DNA from: Falsochrobactrum shanghaiense
GTDB taxonomy: Bacteria > Pseudomonadota > Alphaproteobacteria > Rhizobiales > Rhizobiaceae
Reading direction: 5' to 3'
NCBI RefSeq assembly: GCF_003149535.1
Contig: NZ_QGDB01000005.1
Location: 299,052-363,051 of the forward strand
DNA length: 64,000 nt
Notes under the pieces: model-generated
What the model was told of the DNA's origin: nothing
The model's input: the letters and a program-made list of their open reading frames with translations, nothing else
The model's database searches: none
In this document: piece after piece, positions 9,566 through 18,956 of the stretch
Numbering within the stretch: position 1 is the stretch's first letter
Layout: every line of letters begins with the position of its first letter
Translations under genes and position numbers: made by a program

Positions 9566-10400
9566 GCTTATAGAAGCGCTTGATCTCCGCCCACGCCTCT
9601 TCGGCTGTCTCGACGAAGGTCAGAAGCTCAATATCGGTTGGCGAAATCGTGCCTTGTTCTGCAAGGAATTCAATATTGATAGCCTTGCTCCAGAACTCCT
9701 TACCAAACAGGATCAGCGGCATGCGTTCCATGCGATCCGTCTGGATGAGCGTCATGGCTTCAAAAAGCTCGTCCATCGTGCCAAACCCGCCCGGAAAGAC
9801 GCACAGAGCCTTGGCGCGCATGAGAAAATGCATCTTGCGCAAAGCGAAATAGTGAAAATTAAAGCACAAATCCGGCGTGACATATTCATTGGGTGCCTGT
9901 TCATGCGGCAATACGATATTGAGGCCGATAGTGGGCGCGCCGACATCGGCAGCACCGCGATTGCCCGCCTCCATCACGCCCGGACCGCCGCCCGTCACGA
10001 TGATGAATTCGCGATAATAGGTGGTAGCGGAATATTCCGAGCAGATGCGGGCAAACCGGCGCGCTTCTTCATAATAGCGTGCATTGGCTTCGAGATTCTT
10101 TTTCTGCACTTCATTCTTCGCAGCCCAGGCTTCGCCGCCCGGTTCGGGAATGCGCGCGCCGCCAAACATCACCACGGTCGAACGAATGCCGCGATCGGCA
10201 AGGATCAATTCCGGCTTGAGCAGCTCAAGCTGCAAACGCACCGCGCGCAAATCGCGTCGCGTCATGAAGTCGTCATCGATAAAGGCAAGACGATAGGCGG
10301 GAGCCTCCGTCTGGGGCGTCTGCGGCACAGTTTTGGCCTGTTTGACAGCTTCCTCGGAATGCGGGAAAGGCGTCCAGCCAGACTTCTCCATCGGATTCAT
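9561..10400 (-). CDS. LOG-family protein (TIGR00730-type, possible cytokinin-riboside-phosphate phosphoribohydrolase)
   Basis: This 279-aa protein has a Rossmann-like core with GGGPGVMEAGNRGA and the signature PGGFGTMDELFE, which in this family forms the nucleotide-monophosphate and catalytic site. About 70 extra N-terminal residues precede the core, starting MNPMEKSGWTPFP, with a Pro/Thr-rich stretch. Older annotations call these lysine decarboxylases; phosphoribohydrolase activity is more likely. The stop codon lies inside a RIME-like repeat. Confidence 0.87.
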   Translation of the reverse strand: MNPMEKSGWTPFPHSEEAVKQAKTVPQTPQTEAPAYRLAFIDDDFMTRRDLRAVRLQLELLKPELILADRGIRSTVVMFGGARIPEPGGEAWAAKNEVQKKNLEANARYYEEARRFARICSEYSATTYYREFIIVTGGGPGVMEAGNRGAADVGAPTIGLNIVLPHEQAPNEYVTPDLCFNFHYFALRKMHFLMRAKALCVFPGGFGTMDELFEAMTLIQTDRMERMPLILFGKEFWSKAINIEFLAEQGTISPTDIELLTFVETAEEAWAEIKRFYKL

Positions 10401-10646
10401 GCTCTATTCTGCTCCTTAAAACAAAAGGTTGGAGCGCCATTCTGATTCAATCGAAACGCGCTCTGATCGTCATCCATCTTTGCTTTAGCACGAATTGGGG
10501 CGTTATAATCTTAATCTGCATCGAATTCATCCATGCATCGAGGCAGCATCCGCATTGACCCTCACAGTGCCTTCGCTTAATCACTTCCCTGACCGCTGCC
10601 CCGGCAAGGCGGCAGCTTTTACCCGCCATTTCATGGAGACTGTTAT

Positions 10647-11501
10647 ATGACCCGGCCAGACTTCGCCTCTCTTGAAAAGACCATCGACAAGGCCTTTGAC
10701 GAGCGCGATGGCATCAACACAGCCACCCGCGGCGAAATCCGCGATGCTGTGGAGCAATCGCTGCTTTTGCTTGATCGCGGTGAGGCCCGTGTTGCAGAAA
10801 AACAGTCGGACGGCAACTGGCACGTCAACCAATGGCTCAAAAAAGCCGTCCTGCTCTCCTTCCGCCTGAACCCCATGGAAGTCATCAAGGGCGGCCCCGG
10901 CCAGTCCTCGTGGTGGGACAAGGTGCCGTCGAAATTCGATGGCTGGACCGCCAATGAGTTCGAAAAAGCTGGCTTCCGCGCCGTCCCCAACTGCGTCGTG
11001 CGCCATTCGGCCTATATCGCTCCCAATGCCATCCTGATGCCGTCCTTCGTCAATCTCGGCGCTTATGTCGATGAAGGCACCATGGTCGATACCTGGGCCA
11101 CCGTCGGCTCATGCGCGCAAATCGGCAAGAATGTGCACCTTTCCGGCGGCGTCGGCATCGGCGGCGTTCTGGAGCCGATGCAGGCCGGTCCGACGATCAT
11201 CGAAGATAATTGCTTCATCGGCGCACGTTCGGAAGTCGTCGAAGGCTGCATCGTTCGGGAAGGCGCGGTGCTCGGCATGGGCGTCTTCATCGGCAAGTCG
11301 ACCAGGATCGTCGACCGTTCGACCGGTGAAATCTTTTATGGTGAAGTGCCCGCCTATTCAGTCGTGGTCGCAGGCACCATGCCCGGCAAGCCCTTGCCGA
11401 ATGGCGAACCCGGCCCGAGCCTTTATTGCGCCGTGATCGTCAAGCGCGTCGACGAAAAAACCCGTTCCAAGACTTCGATCAACGAATTGCTGCGCGACTG
11501 A
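10647..11501 (+). CDS. dapD: 2,3,4,5-Tetrahydropyridine-2,6-dicarboxylate N-succinyltransferase
   Basis: This 284-aa trimeric left-handed beta-helix enzyme succinylates tetrahydrodipicolinate in the lysine/meso-DAP pathway. An alpha-helical N-terminal domain precedes hexapeptide repeats from about residue 115 ([20 protein letters not shown] onward), including [11 protein letters not shown]. It is separated by about 2 kb from dapE, which acts downstream, and dapB also lies in this window. A terminator follows. Confidence 0.97.
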   Translation: MTRPDFASLEKTIDKAFDERDGINTATRGEIRDAVEQSLLLLDRGEARVAEKQSDGNWHVNQWLKKAVLLSFRLNPMEVIKGGPGQSSWWDKVPSKFDGWTANEFEKAGFRAVPNCVVRHSAYIAPNAILMPSFVNLGAYVDEGTMVDTWATVGSCAQIGKNVHLSGGVGIGGVLEPMQAGPTIIEDNCFIGARSEVVEGCIVREGAVLGMGVFIGKSTRIVDRSTGEIFYGEVPAYSVVVAGTMPGKPLPNGEPGPSLYCAVIVKRVDEKTRSKTSINELLRD

Positions 11502-11526
11502 CGCGAAATCATTATTACACGAATAA

Positions 11527-11556
11527 AAAAGGCGAAGCCCGAAAGCTTCGCCTTTT
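11527..11556. terminator. Bidirectional terminator after dapD
   Basis: AAAAGGCGAAGC and GCTTCGCCTTTT form a 12-bp stem around CCGAAA. It separates dapD from the convergent small exported-protein genes. Confidence 0.92.
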
Positions 11557-11578
11557 GTTTTTAGCCGTTCTACAGAAA

Positions 11579-11806
11579 TTATTTCTGGTAGCTCGATGGC
11601 GAAGCATCGCCGAAACGATGAGCGGAGCCATCGCTGTAGCTTTCCTGGCTGATCGAAGCAGGCGCGGTATAATCGACGCCCTGCGACGCAACCGGAGTGC
11701 GGTCGTTTGCATAAAGATTGTCAGGTTCGCCAACATATGGATTTTCAGCAAAAGCGGCACCGGCACTCAGGGCAACGGCTGCGGCAGCAAGAACAAACTT
11801 CTTCAT
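11579..11806 (-). CDS. Small exported protein, tandem paralog 1 (DUF680-like)
   Basis: This 75-aa protein has a clean signal peptide MKKFVLAAAAVALSAGAAFA and a short mature part ENPYVGEPDNLYANDRTP that ends DASPSSYQK. The start at 11806 is chosen because the signal peptide begins there, although the frame is open to 11881. It is almost identical to the gene at 12023-12247 apart from the middle (PASISQESYSDG versus PASIDTGYTDG). It looks like the small secreted DUF680-type proteins of rhizobia; function unknown. Confidence 0.8.
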   Translation of the reverse strand: MKKFVLAAAAVALSAGAAFAENPYVGEPDNLYANDRTPVASQGVDYTAPASISQESYSDGSAHRFGDASPSSYQK

Positions 11807-11901
11807 TGTATATTCCTTTCTACATCCCCTTTGGATGGCAGCTGGGCTGATCTCCGGGGTCCCGGGACAGCAAGCCGCCATCCTCCGGGGAGATTACGTT
11901 C

Positions 11902-12016
11902 AAAAGCCTTGGGGCTTTTCAGAGGTGAGGAAAACTTCGGGAGAACGTCCCGACGATTTTACCTGAATGCCGGCTCTTCCAATCTGGGATGTGAGCGGAA
12001 GAGCCGATCGTTCAGG
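11902..12016. other. Highly structured spacer between the two tandem paralogs
   Basis: Three hairpins lie in a row. AAAAGCC/GGCTTTT with loop TTGG is at 11902-11919. TCGGGA/TCCCGA is at 11937-11953. A large stem CGGCTCTTCC/GGAAGAGCCG (11971-11980, 11997-12006) sits inside an outer CCTGAA/TTCAGG pair (11962-11967, 12011-12016). On the transcribed (minus) strand this is the 3' side of paralog 2 and the 5' side of paralog 1. It may be a terminator plus leader, an RNA-stabilising structure or a small RNA. Confidence 0.55.
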
Positions 12017-12022
12017 CCATTC

Positions 12023-12247
12023 TTAGTTTTGGTAGCTGGAAGGCGAAGCATCACCAAAACGATTGGCCGATCCATCGGTATAACCAGTATCGATCGAAGC
12101 AGGCGCAGTATAATCAACGCCCTGCGAGATCACCGCAGTACGGTCGTTTGCATAAAGATTGTCAGGTTCGCCAACATAAGGATTTTCGGCGAAAGCGGCA
12201 CCGGCACTCAGGGCAACGGCAGCGGCGGCAAGAACAAACTTTTTCAT
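12023..12247 (-). CDS. Small exported protein, tandem paralog 2 (DUF680-like)
   Basis: This 74-aa protein has the same signal peptide and mature start as its neighbour, diverging only at a few positions (RTAV for RTPV, a one-residue shorter centre, terminal N for K). It has a good ribosome site (AAGGAGAT about 5 bases before ATG 12247). It is the upstream member of a recent tandem duplication. The protein is small, Tyr/Asp/Ser-rich and without cysteine. Confidence 0.8.
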   Translation of the reverse strand: MKKFVLAAAAVALSAGAAFAENPYVGEPDNLYANDRTAVISQGVDYTAPASIDTGYTDGSANRFGDASPSSYQN

Positions 12248-12709
12248 TTTCTATCTCCTTGAAGTGTGGAGCGACGTTCGATGCGTCGTTCCCATGCACT
12301 TCAAATGGGTGACAATGAGCGAAATTTCCAGTCACGAAAAAGTTTCGTCGATCACATGTTTGTGCACCCGATTTTATCAGGACTTATCATTATATAAAAA
12401 ATAAATAAATAAAAACAATATATTAGTCTATGAACTTTAATTCACAAAACTGATGTATGTCTGTCATGTTCACTATTAGCAAACAGTCTGTGCAGATTTA
12501 TTGTATCAATATAGCGAACAATAAAGCCCCGTCGACACCATTAATGCACCATTTCCATCTCGCTGCCGGCATGGCTGCGGGTTCACAGCGCAAGCACAAT
12601 CGTCGTCTTGCTGTCGGAATCTATAGAAAAAACAGGAAAAAAGTGCCGCTCACGCTCCGGTCCAGAGACGAGAGCTGAAAAGACATGGCCGAAATCGATC
12701 TGCCCGGTC
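12248..12709. other. 462-base gene-free region upstream of the small exported proteins
   Basis: The part at about 12380-12440 is conspicuously A+T-rich (TATATAAAAAATAAATAAAT and similar), unlike the surrounding G+C-rich DNA. It probably holds the promoter for the paralog pair. A 73-codon open frame at 12457-12678 on the plus strand has no recognisable domain and is not called. Confidence 0.5.
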
Positions 12710-13294
12710 TCAGTTTCTGGCGACGATCATTGAGCGTCCGGTGATGGCGACCCATTGGCCGGCATGGCTTGGCGACTGCATCTTGATATAGCGATAGGAG
12801 GTTTTTCCGACCGGCAATATTTCCTCACGCAGATTATCGAGGATGAGATCGCCCTGATCTGTACGCACGGTCAATACGACATGCGGTTCGCGCCCCTGCA
12901 CCATCGTAATCAGAAGCTGCGAAGCGCTCATGCCGCGCGCAATCAGTTGCGCGCGCTTCATCAGCACATAATCCTCGCAATCGCCTTTTCCGCCAGCCGG
13001 AATAGCCCAGTGATCGCGCTTGCCGTAATTGTCCACATCTGAAACCGGGCGGACACGCCGGTTGACGGAAGCATTGACGCTTTGCAGCACCTGCATGCGC
13101 GCCTGCGTCAGCTTCATCGGCGGCTGGGCGCGGTGCGCGCGGCAATCACGCGGATTGCGCTTGCAATAATCCAGATGCCCGTATGGAATGCTCGTCAGCG
13201 CGCCCGCCTCGCTCCATTGCGCAGCTTTAGCCGGAACGAGCATGGCTCCGAACAACGCCGTCATGCCTGCTGCGGCACAGACCAGTAAACGCAT
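12710..13294 (-). CDS. Periplasmic transglutaminase-like cysteine proteinase family protein (BTLCP, peptidase C93)
   Basis: This 194-aa exported protein has a signal peptide MRLLVCAAAGMTALFGAMLV with cleavage likely after AKA. The transglutaminase-like triad is visible: Cys in KGDCEDYVLMKR, His in HVVLTVRT and Asp in LILDNLREE. Relatives in other bacteria (LapG type) cleave surface adhesins, but many Hyphomicrobiales paralogs have no known target and no LapD partner is seen here, so the substrate is unknown. Confidence 0.88.
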   Translation of the reverse strand: MRLLVCAAAGMTALFGAMLVPAKAAQWSEAGALTSIPYGHLDYCKRNPRDCRAHRAQPPMKLTQARMQVLQSVNASVNRRVRPVSDVDNYGKRDHWAIPAGGKGDCEDYVLMKRAQLIARGMSASQLLITMVQGREPHVVLTVRTDQGDLILDNLREEILPVGKTSYRYIKMQSPSHAGQWVAITGRSMIVARN

Positions 13295-13547
13295 CGCCTA
13301 TTCCCATTTCAAGCGTCCCGATGGGACGATTTCCCGTCAATGGACCCGTTTTCCCGGATCTCTTATCAACTGTTTTTTAACTAACGATGACATGGCTCCT
13401 CAGGTCAAGGAAATTCGCTCATTCAGAGCAAATCCTTGCCCCTCGCCGCTTGCAGCCACATTTGCATTGCGAAGGAATATTGTTTCATCCTGACGCTTCC
13501 CGATCTAGTCTCATGCAACCCGATTCTCAGGATGAAGTCTCGACATC

Positions 13548-14765
13548 ATGCGCCTGCCTGCCGATCCCGTTGAAAACCTTGCCGCCCTCATTCGTTGCCC
13601 CTCCGTCACGCCCGCCGAAGGCGAGGCCTTGTCGGTGCTGGAAACCATGTTGCAGCCCATGGGCTTTACCGTCGAGCGACCGCTTTTCAGCGACACCGAC
13701 ACCCCGGACATCGAAAATCTCTATGCCCGCCGATCAGGAAACGGCCCGCATCTGATGTTTGCCGGCCATACCGACGTCGTGCCGCCCGGCGATGAAAAAG
13801 ACTGGAAACATCCGCCCTTTGCCGCCGCAATCGAAGAGGGCGTCATCTATGGGCGCGGCGCGGTCGACATGAAGGGCGGCATCGCCTGTTTCGTTGCGGC
13901 GATGGCGCGCTATCTTGAGAAGCACGAAACACTCAATGGCAGTGTTTCTTTTCTTATTACCGGCGATGAAGAAGGCCCGGCCGTCAACGGCACGATAAAG
14001 CTGCTCGAATGGGCCAGCGCCCGCGGGGAAAGCTGGGATGCCTCACTGGTCGGCGAGCCGACCAACCCGGATATGCTTGGCGATATGATGAAAATCGGGC
14101 GGCGCGGCTCTCTTTCCGGCACCATCACGGTACATGGTATACAGGGCCACGCAGCCTATCCGCATCTGGCCGAAAACCCCGTGCGCGGCATGGTGGCTCT
14201 GGTCGACAGCCTTCTTTATCCGGCTTTCGACGAAGGCACCGAGGATTTTCAGGCGAGCAATCTGGAAGTCACCTCGATCGATGTCGGCAACAAGGCGACC
14301 AATGTCATTCCCGCCAAGGCGACCGCCACCTTCAACATTCGCTTCAACGACACATGGACGGTGGAGAGCCTGCAGGCCGAGATCAATTCACGCCTGCAAA
14401 AAGCCGCGCGCGACAGCCGCCTGCGACCGGGCCGTGAAACCCCGATCCATTATGATCTGGAATGGCGCGAACAGCCCAGCCATGTCTTCCTCACCCGCGA
14501 TGAAAAACTCATCAGAACACTGAGCGCATCGATCGAGGCCGTTACCGGCAAGCGCCCGAAGCTTTCCACCTCGGGCGGCACGTCCGATGCGCGCTTCATC
14601 AAGGATTACTGCCCGGTCGTTGAATTTGGCCTTGTGGGCCAGACCATGCATATGGTGGACGAGCGCGTCGCAATTGCAGACCTTGAGGGTCTTACGCAAA
14701 TTTACGAACGTTTTATAACTGATTTCTTCGGGGTCGCTTCATCCGGCACCCTCACGGACAGGTAG
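13548..14765 (+). CDS. dapE: Succinyl-diaminopimelate desuccinylase
   Basis: This 405-aa M20-family zinc hydrolase releases succinate to give LL-DAP. Metal and catalytic motifs are [23 protein letters not shown] and TGDEEGPA, with a dimerisation domain in the middle and [11 protein letters not shown] near the end. The ATG 13548 start ([11 protein letters not shown]) fits the family. The stop is eight bases before the Yip1-like gene, so they are probably co-transcribed. Confidence 0.97.
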   Translation: MRLPADPVENLAALIRCPSVTPAEGEALSVLETMLQPMGFTVERPLFSDTDTPDIENLYARRSGNGPHLMFAGHTDVVPPGDEKDWKHPPFAAAIEEGVIYGRGAVDMKGGIACFVAAMARYLEKHETLNGSVSFLITGDEEGPAVNGTIKLLEWASARGESWDASLVGEPTNPDMLGDMMKIGRRGSLSGTITVHGIQGHAAYPHLAENPVRGMVALVDSLLYPAFDEGTEDFQASNLEVTSIDVGNKATNVIPAKATATFNIRFNDTWTVESLQAEINSRLQKAARDSRLRPGRETPIHYDLEWREQPSHVFLTRDEKLIRTLSASIEAVTGKRPKLSTSGGTSDARFIKDYCPVVEFGLVGQTMHMVDERVAIADLEGLTQIYERFITDFFGVASSGTLTDR

Positions 14766-14773
14766 AGAGGACC

Positions 14774-15376
14774 ATGCCCAGTCTGGATGATATTTTCAGA
14801 TATTTCACGGGCGTCTGGAAAATGATGCTTGGCCGTAAGGAAGGGCTGAACTATCTCGATATTTCCGCTGAAGACTTCTGGACATCCTTCACCGCCATCA
14901 TTGTCGCCCTGCCGCCGCTATTGGGAACGTGGGTCGCCTATGCCGCCGATCTGACCGCCGGGCGCGAAGATGCCGCCTTGCGGCTGGCAATTGTCGTGCG
15001 TGCCGGTTTTGTCGATATTGCCGCCTGGCTTCTGCCGCTCGTCATCATCGGCGCCGTCGCCCGCCATATCGGAATTGCCAAGCGCTATGCCGTCTATGTC
15101 ATTGCGACCAATTGGGGCAGCGCGCTGCTGGCGTGGATTTTCGCACCGATCACCCTGCTGCAACTGTTTTTTCCGGGGCAGTTCGATGTGGCAACGCTCC
15201 TCGCCTTTCTCATGTTCGGTGTTTCGGTCGTCCTCAGCTACCGGCTGACATGGGTCGTCCTCCAGCGCCCGCATGCCTATGTCGCGCCGTTTTTTGCCTC
15301 CGTCTTCTTCGGATCGCTATTCATCACCGTGCTGTTGCAGCAACTGCTCGGCATCGGCCTTGAAGCCTATCAATAA
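14774..15376 (+). CDS. Yip1-like multi-pass membrane protein
   Basis: This 200-aa protein has about five predicted helices, for example [74 protein letters not shown] and [20 protein letters not shown]. The architecture fits a Yip1-type family of unknown function seen after dapE in rhizobia. Its last bases overlap the end of the convergent truA. Confidence 0.7.
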   Translation: MPSLDDIFRYFTGVWKMMLGRKEGLNYLDISAEDFWTSFTAIIVALPPLLGTWVAYAADLTAGREDAALRLAIVVRAGFVDIAAWLLPLVIIGAVARHIGIAKRYAVYVIATNWGSALLAWIFAPITLLQLFFPGQFDVATLLAFLMFGVSVVLSYRLTWVVLQRPHAYVAPFFASVFFGSLFITVLLQQLLGIGLEAYQ

Positions 15377-16125
15377 GGAAAGGCGTAATCGACACCGGTT
15401 AGGTAAAGACCGTAAGGCGGCGCGACCTGTCCGCATGCCTTGCGGTCCCGGGCTTCCAGCGCGGCCTGCAAGTCGTCTGCCGTCCAGCGCCCCACACCCA
15501 CCTCCATCAGACTGCCCGCAAAGGAGCGCACCTGATTGTGCAGGAAGGAACGCGCCGAAACCCGCATCTCGATCATTTCCCCGTCCCGGGTCACATCGAG
15601 CCGGTCCAGCGACTTTATCGGGCTTTTCGCCTGACATTGGGTTGCGCGAAACGTCGTGAAATCATGCTCGCCCAAAAGCCGTTGCGCCGCTTCATGCATC
15701 GCTTCGTGGTCAAGTCGCTTCTGCACCCACCACGCCCGCTGATAATCGATGGCCAGCGGCGCGCGGCGGTTATGAATACGGTAAAGATAATGCCGGGCAC
15801 GCGCCGAAAAGCGGGCATCGAATGCGTCCGTGGTCTTTTCGACATTGAGTATGCTGATGCGCTCATTCGCCATGACGAGATGCGCATTCACCGCATCGCG
15901 TATCTTGCCCGCGCCCCAGTCCTTTTCCAGATCGACATGGGCTGTCTGCGCCAGAGCATGAACACCCGCATCGGTGCGCCCGGCAGCGCCCAATGTCAGC
16001 TCTTCACCGCAAAATTTCTTGAAAGCCTGCTCGATCGCCCCTTGCACACTATGGCTGTTGGCTTGCCGCTGCCAGCCCGCATAAGGTGTGCCATCATACT
16101 CGATCGTGAGCTTATAGCGCGGCAC
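15370..16125 (-). CDS. truA: tRNA pseudouridine(38-40) synthase TruA
   Basis: This 251-aa enzyme isomerises uridines in the anticodon stem-loop. The catalytic Asp is in GRTDAGVHA, and [14 protein letters not shown] is the conserved C-terminal motif. It starts with GTG at 16125, three bases after the fmt stop, so def-fmt-truA is one operon. The 3' end overlaps the plus-strand membrane protein gene by 7 bases. Confidence 0.97.
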   Translation of the reverse strand: MPRYKLTIEYDGTPYAGWQRQANSHSVQGAIEQAFKKFCGEELTLGAAGRTDAGVHALAQTAHVDLEKDWGAGKIRDAVNAHLVMANERISILNVEKTTDAFDARFSARARHYLYRIHNRRAPLAIDYQRAWWVQKRLDHEAMHEAAQRLLGEHDFTTFRATQCQAKSPIKSLDRLDVTRDGEMIEMRVSARSFLHNQVRSFAGSLMEVGVGRWTADDLQAALEARDRKACGQVAPPYGLYLTGVDYAFPY

Positions 16126-16128
16126 CGC

Positions 16129-17052
16129 CTATAAAACCCTTGTAACCTGCGCGCCACGCAGGAAATCCGATGCAGCCATCGGCTTGCCGCCTGAACGTTG
16201 CAGCGTTACCAGCCGCACGGAACCTTCGCCGCAGGCGATGGTCAACCTGTCATCCAGAACCGCACCCGGCTGGCCCGACCCTTCTCCAAGGGTGGAACGC
16301 AGCAATTTCACCCGCTCGACGCTGCCATTGATTTCCATCTCGCACCATGCCCCCGGAAAAGGCGACAGGCCGCGAATGGCGTTGTGCACGTCCTTGGCCG
16401 GTTTCGACCAGTCTATGCGAGCCTCCGCCTTGTCGATCTTGGCGGCATAGGCCACGCCTTCTTCCGCCTGCGGCTGGAGCGTGAGGCTTTCGCGCTCCAG
16501 AGCGCCCAGCGCACGCACCATGAGATCCGCGCCCGTCATGCTCAGCCGGTCATGCAATTCGCCCGCCGTCATATCCGGCGTAATTGCGATTTTCTCTGCC
16601 ATGGCGACCGGGCCGGTATCCAGCCCTTCGTCCATCTTCATGATCATCATGCCGGTCTCGGCATCGCCCGCCATGATCGCGCGCTGAATGGGAGCGGCCC
16701 CGCGCCAGCGCGGCAGAAGCGAGGCATGGCCATTATAACAGCCAAGCCGCGGTGCATCGAGAACGGCTTTGGGCAGCAGCAAGCCGTAAGCCACAACGAT
16801 CGCCACATCAGCTTCGAGACTGGCGAAAACGTCTTGTTCTTCCGCACCCTTGAGGCTTTTTGGCGTAAAAACCGGAATACCGAATTCCTCCGCCTTCTCA
16901 TGCACGGGTGATTTTGTCAGTTCCAGTCCGCGTCGGCCCGCCGGACGCGGCGGCTGCGTATAAACCGCCGCCACCTCGTAGCCGTGTCCGATGATTGCCG
17001 TGAGGATCGGCACGGAAAACTCTGGCGTTCCCATAAAGACGATGCGCATCAC
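16129..17052 (-). CDS. fmt: Methionyl-tRNA formyltransferase
   Basis: This 307-aa enzyme formylates initiator Met-tRNA. The N-terminal domain begins [10 protein letters not shown], the active-site segment is [20 protein letters not shown], and a C-terminal tRNA-binding domain follows about residue 205. The start (ATG 17052 or 17049) overlaps the def stop by 4 bases, indicating translational coupling. Confidence 0.97.
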   Translation of the reverse strand: MMRIVFMGTPEFSVPILTAIIGHGYEVAAVYTQPPRPAGRRGLELTKSPVHEKAEEFGIPVFTPKSLKGAEEQDVFASLEADVAIVVAYGLLLPKAVLDAPRLGCYNGHASLLPRWRGAAPIQRAIMAGDAETGMMIMKMDEGLDTGPVAMAEKIAITPDMTAGELHDRLSMTGADLMVRALGALERESLTLQPQAEEGVAYAAKIDKAEARIDWSKPAKDVHNAIRGLSPFPGAWCEMEINGSVERVKLLRSTLGEGSGQPGAVLDDRLTIACGEGSVRLVTLQRSGGKPMAASDFLRGAQVTRVL

Positions 17053-17576
17053 AAAACCTTCTTCGATGCCCGCTGGCTGGCAAGCTTCTTGAATTTCTTG
17101 ATGACCATATCGCGCTTGAGCCTGGAAATATGATCGATGAAAAGCACGCCGTTGAGATGATCGATCTCATGCTGCAGGCAGGTCGCCATCAGCCCGTCCG
17201 CCTCCATCGATTGCGGCTTGCCGTCCAGATCGAAATAATTGATCTTCACACTCGCAGGCCGTTCGACTTCCGCATAATAATCGGGGATCGACAGACAGCC
17301 TTCCTCATAGATACGACCTTCATCCGACGAGGCGACAATCTCGGGATTGATGAAGGTATGCGGCGCCTTTTCCTCATCCTCCTTGGCAAGATCAATCACC
17401 AGCATGCGGATCGGCTCGCCCACCTGAATGGCGGCAAGGCCGATGCCCGGCGCATCATACATTGTGTCGAACATATCGCCGGCAAATTTGCGCAATTGAT
17501 CGTCAAAGCGTTCAACAGGTTTGGATAGCTGACGCAGAACGGGATCAGGAAGAATGACAAGCGGTTTTACTGACAT
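17049..17576 (-). CDS. def: Peptide deformylase
   Basis: This 175-aa metalloenzyme removes the N-formyl group from new proteins. All three motifs are intact: [18 protein letters not shown] (Cys metal ligand) and HEIDH. ATG 17576 ([15 protein letters not shown]) is chosen; an in-frame ATG three codons earlier at 17585 is possible. It is the first gene of the operon def-fmt-truA. Confidence 0.97.
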   Translation of the reverse strand: MSVKPLVILPDPVLRQLSKPVERFDDQLRKFAGDMFDTMYDAPGIGLAAIQVGEPIRMLVIDLAKEDEEKAPHTFINPEIVASSDEGRIYEEGCLSIPDYYAEVERPASVKINYFDLDGKPQSMEADGLMATCLQHEIDHLNGVLFIDHISRLKRDMVIKKFKKLASQRASKKVL

Positions 17577-17677
17577 GCGCTTCACGTAATCGCTTGCGCA
17601 TAAATCGTCAATTGTCCTTTATAAAATGTTCCCGTTTTGATCTCATCATTATGTCACGAATCAGTTAAGCTTGCGAA

Positions 17678-18907
17678 ATGGAAAAACAGATACTCATGAA
17701 CGAACCGCTTTTGCAGCTTGGCGCCACGACATTCTCGCTGGGGGATGTTCTGCTGGGCGCAATCATCGTGGTGGTCGCCTGCCTTGCCCTGTTCCTGATT
17801 ACAGCGTCCCGCTCCGCACGGCTGCACGCGGTGGCGGAAGCACAGGCCGAAGATCGCGCCCGCGATGCGGAATACCGCATGGCGGAAATCCTGAAAGCGC
17901 AAGCCGAGATGCAAGGCCGTATGCATACAATGGCCGAGGTGTTCGGCTCAAGGCAGGCAGAACTCAACCAGTCGATTCGCGAAAGGCTCGACGGGATGAC
18001 GCACCGCATCGGCCAGACCATGACCGAGCAGACCAAATCCACCCACGAAAATCTCGCCAAATTGCAGGAGCGTCTCGCGGTCATCGACACGGCGCAAAAC
18101 AATATCCAGTCACTGGCGGGACAGGTGGTGCAGTTGCAGGCGATTCTCGCCAACAAGCAGACGCGCGGCGCTTTCGGCCAATCGCGCATGGAGGCGATCA
18201 TCGCCGACGGCTTGCCGCAGGGTGCCTACGAATTTCAGGCAACGCTGACCAATGGCACCCGCCCCGACTGCCTCGTGCGCATGCCCAATGATGCCCCCTC
18301 GCTGGTGATCGATGCGAAATTCCCGCTCGAAGCATGGAATTCCATGCGTGAAACGGAAGCACCGGAAACCAAGAAGACCGCCATTGCGCAGTTTCGCCGC
18401 GACATGGAAGTGCATATCAAGGACGTTTCCGACAAATATCTGATAGCGGGAGAAACGCAGGACACCGCCTTTCTCTTCGTCCCGTCAGAATCGATCTTTG
18501 CCGATATTCACGAACATTTCGAAGCGCTGATACAGCGCGCGCATCGCGCCCGCATCGTCATCGTCTCGCCCTCTCTGCTGATGCTGTCCATTCAGGTCAT
18601 TCAGGCGATCCTGAAAGATGCGCGCATGCGCGAACAGGCGCATGTCATTCAGGGCGAGGTCATACGGCTGATGGAAGATGTCGGGCGTCTTGATGAGCGC
18701 GTGCGCAAGCTCCAGACCCATTTTGCGCAGGCCAACAAGGATATTGACGACATTCTGGTGTCTTCAAACAAGGTAACGCGGCGCGGCGCAAAAATCGAAG
18801 CGCTGGAATTTGGCCCCACCCCTACTGACGAAGCAACCAATCCACAGGCCAGACAAGCGGGCTCTTCCGCAAGCCAGCTACGTCTGCGCGTGGTGGATGA
18901 GGAGTAA
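17678..18907 (+). CDS. rmuC: DNA recombination protein RmuC
   Basis: This 409-aa protein has an N-terminal hydrophobic helix (VLLGAIIVVVACLALFLITA), a long coiled-coil Ala/Gln/Glu region (about 45-175) and a PD-(D/E)XK-like nuclease core. The core contains LVIDAKFPLEAW and FLFVPSESIFADI. Relatives limit recombination between inverted repeats. ATG 17678 or 17696 are both possible. It is a single gene divergent from def. Confidence 0.92.
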   Translation: MEKQILMNEPLLQLGATTFSLGDVLLGAIIVVVACLALFLITASRSARLHAVAEAQAEDRARDAEYRMAEILKAQAEMQGRMHTMAEVFGSRQAELNQSIRERLDGMTHRIGQTMTEQTKSTHENLAKLQERLAVIDTAQNNIQSLAGQVVQLQAILANKQTRGAFGQSRMEAIIADGLPQGAYEFQATLTNGTRPDCLVRMPNDAPSLVIDAKFPLEAWNSMRETEAPETKKTAIAQFRRDMEVHIKDVSDKYLIAGETQDTAFLFVPSESIFADIHEHFEALIQRAHRARIVIVSPSLLMLSIQVIQAILKDARMREQAHVIQGEVIRLMEDVGRLDERVRKLQTHFAQANKDIDDILVSSNKVTRRGAKIEALEFGPTPTDEATNPQARQAGSSASQLRLRVVDEE

Positions 18908-18916
18908 TAAGATAGA

Positions 18917-18938
18917 AAGGGACGCCGAAGCGTCCCTT
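18917..18938. terminator. Terminator between rmuC and lepA
   Basis: AAGGGACGC/GCGTCCCTT form a 9-bp stem with a CGAA tetraloop between two convergent genes. T-rich flanks are short on both strands. Confidence 0.75.
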
Positions 18939-18956
18939 GATCGTTTATGCGGATGA

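Noticed and set aside
12457..12678. 73-codon plus-strand frame in the A+T-rich spacer
   Set aside because: No ribosome site, domain or signal; codon use is unlike neighbouring genes.
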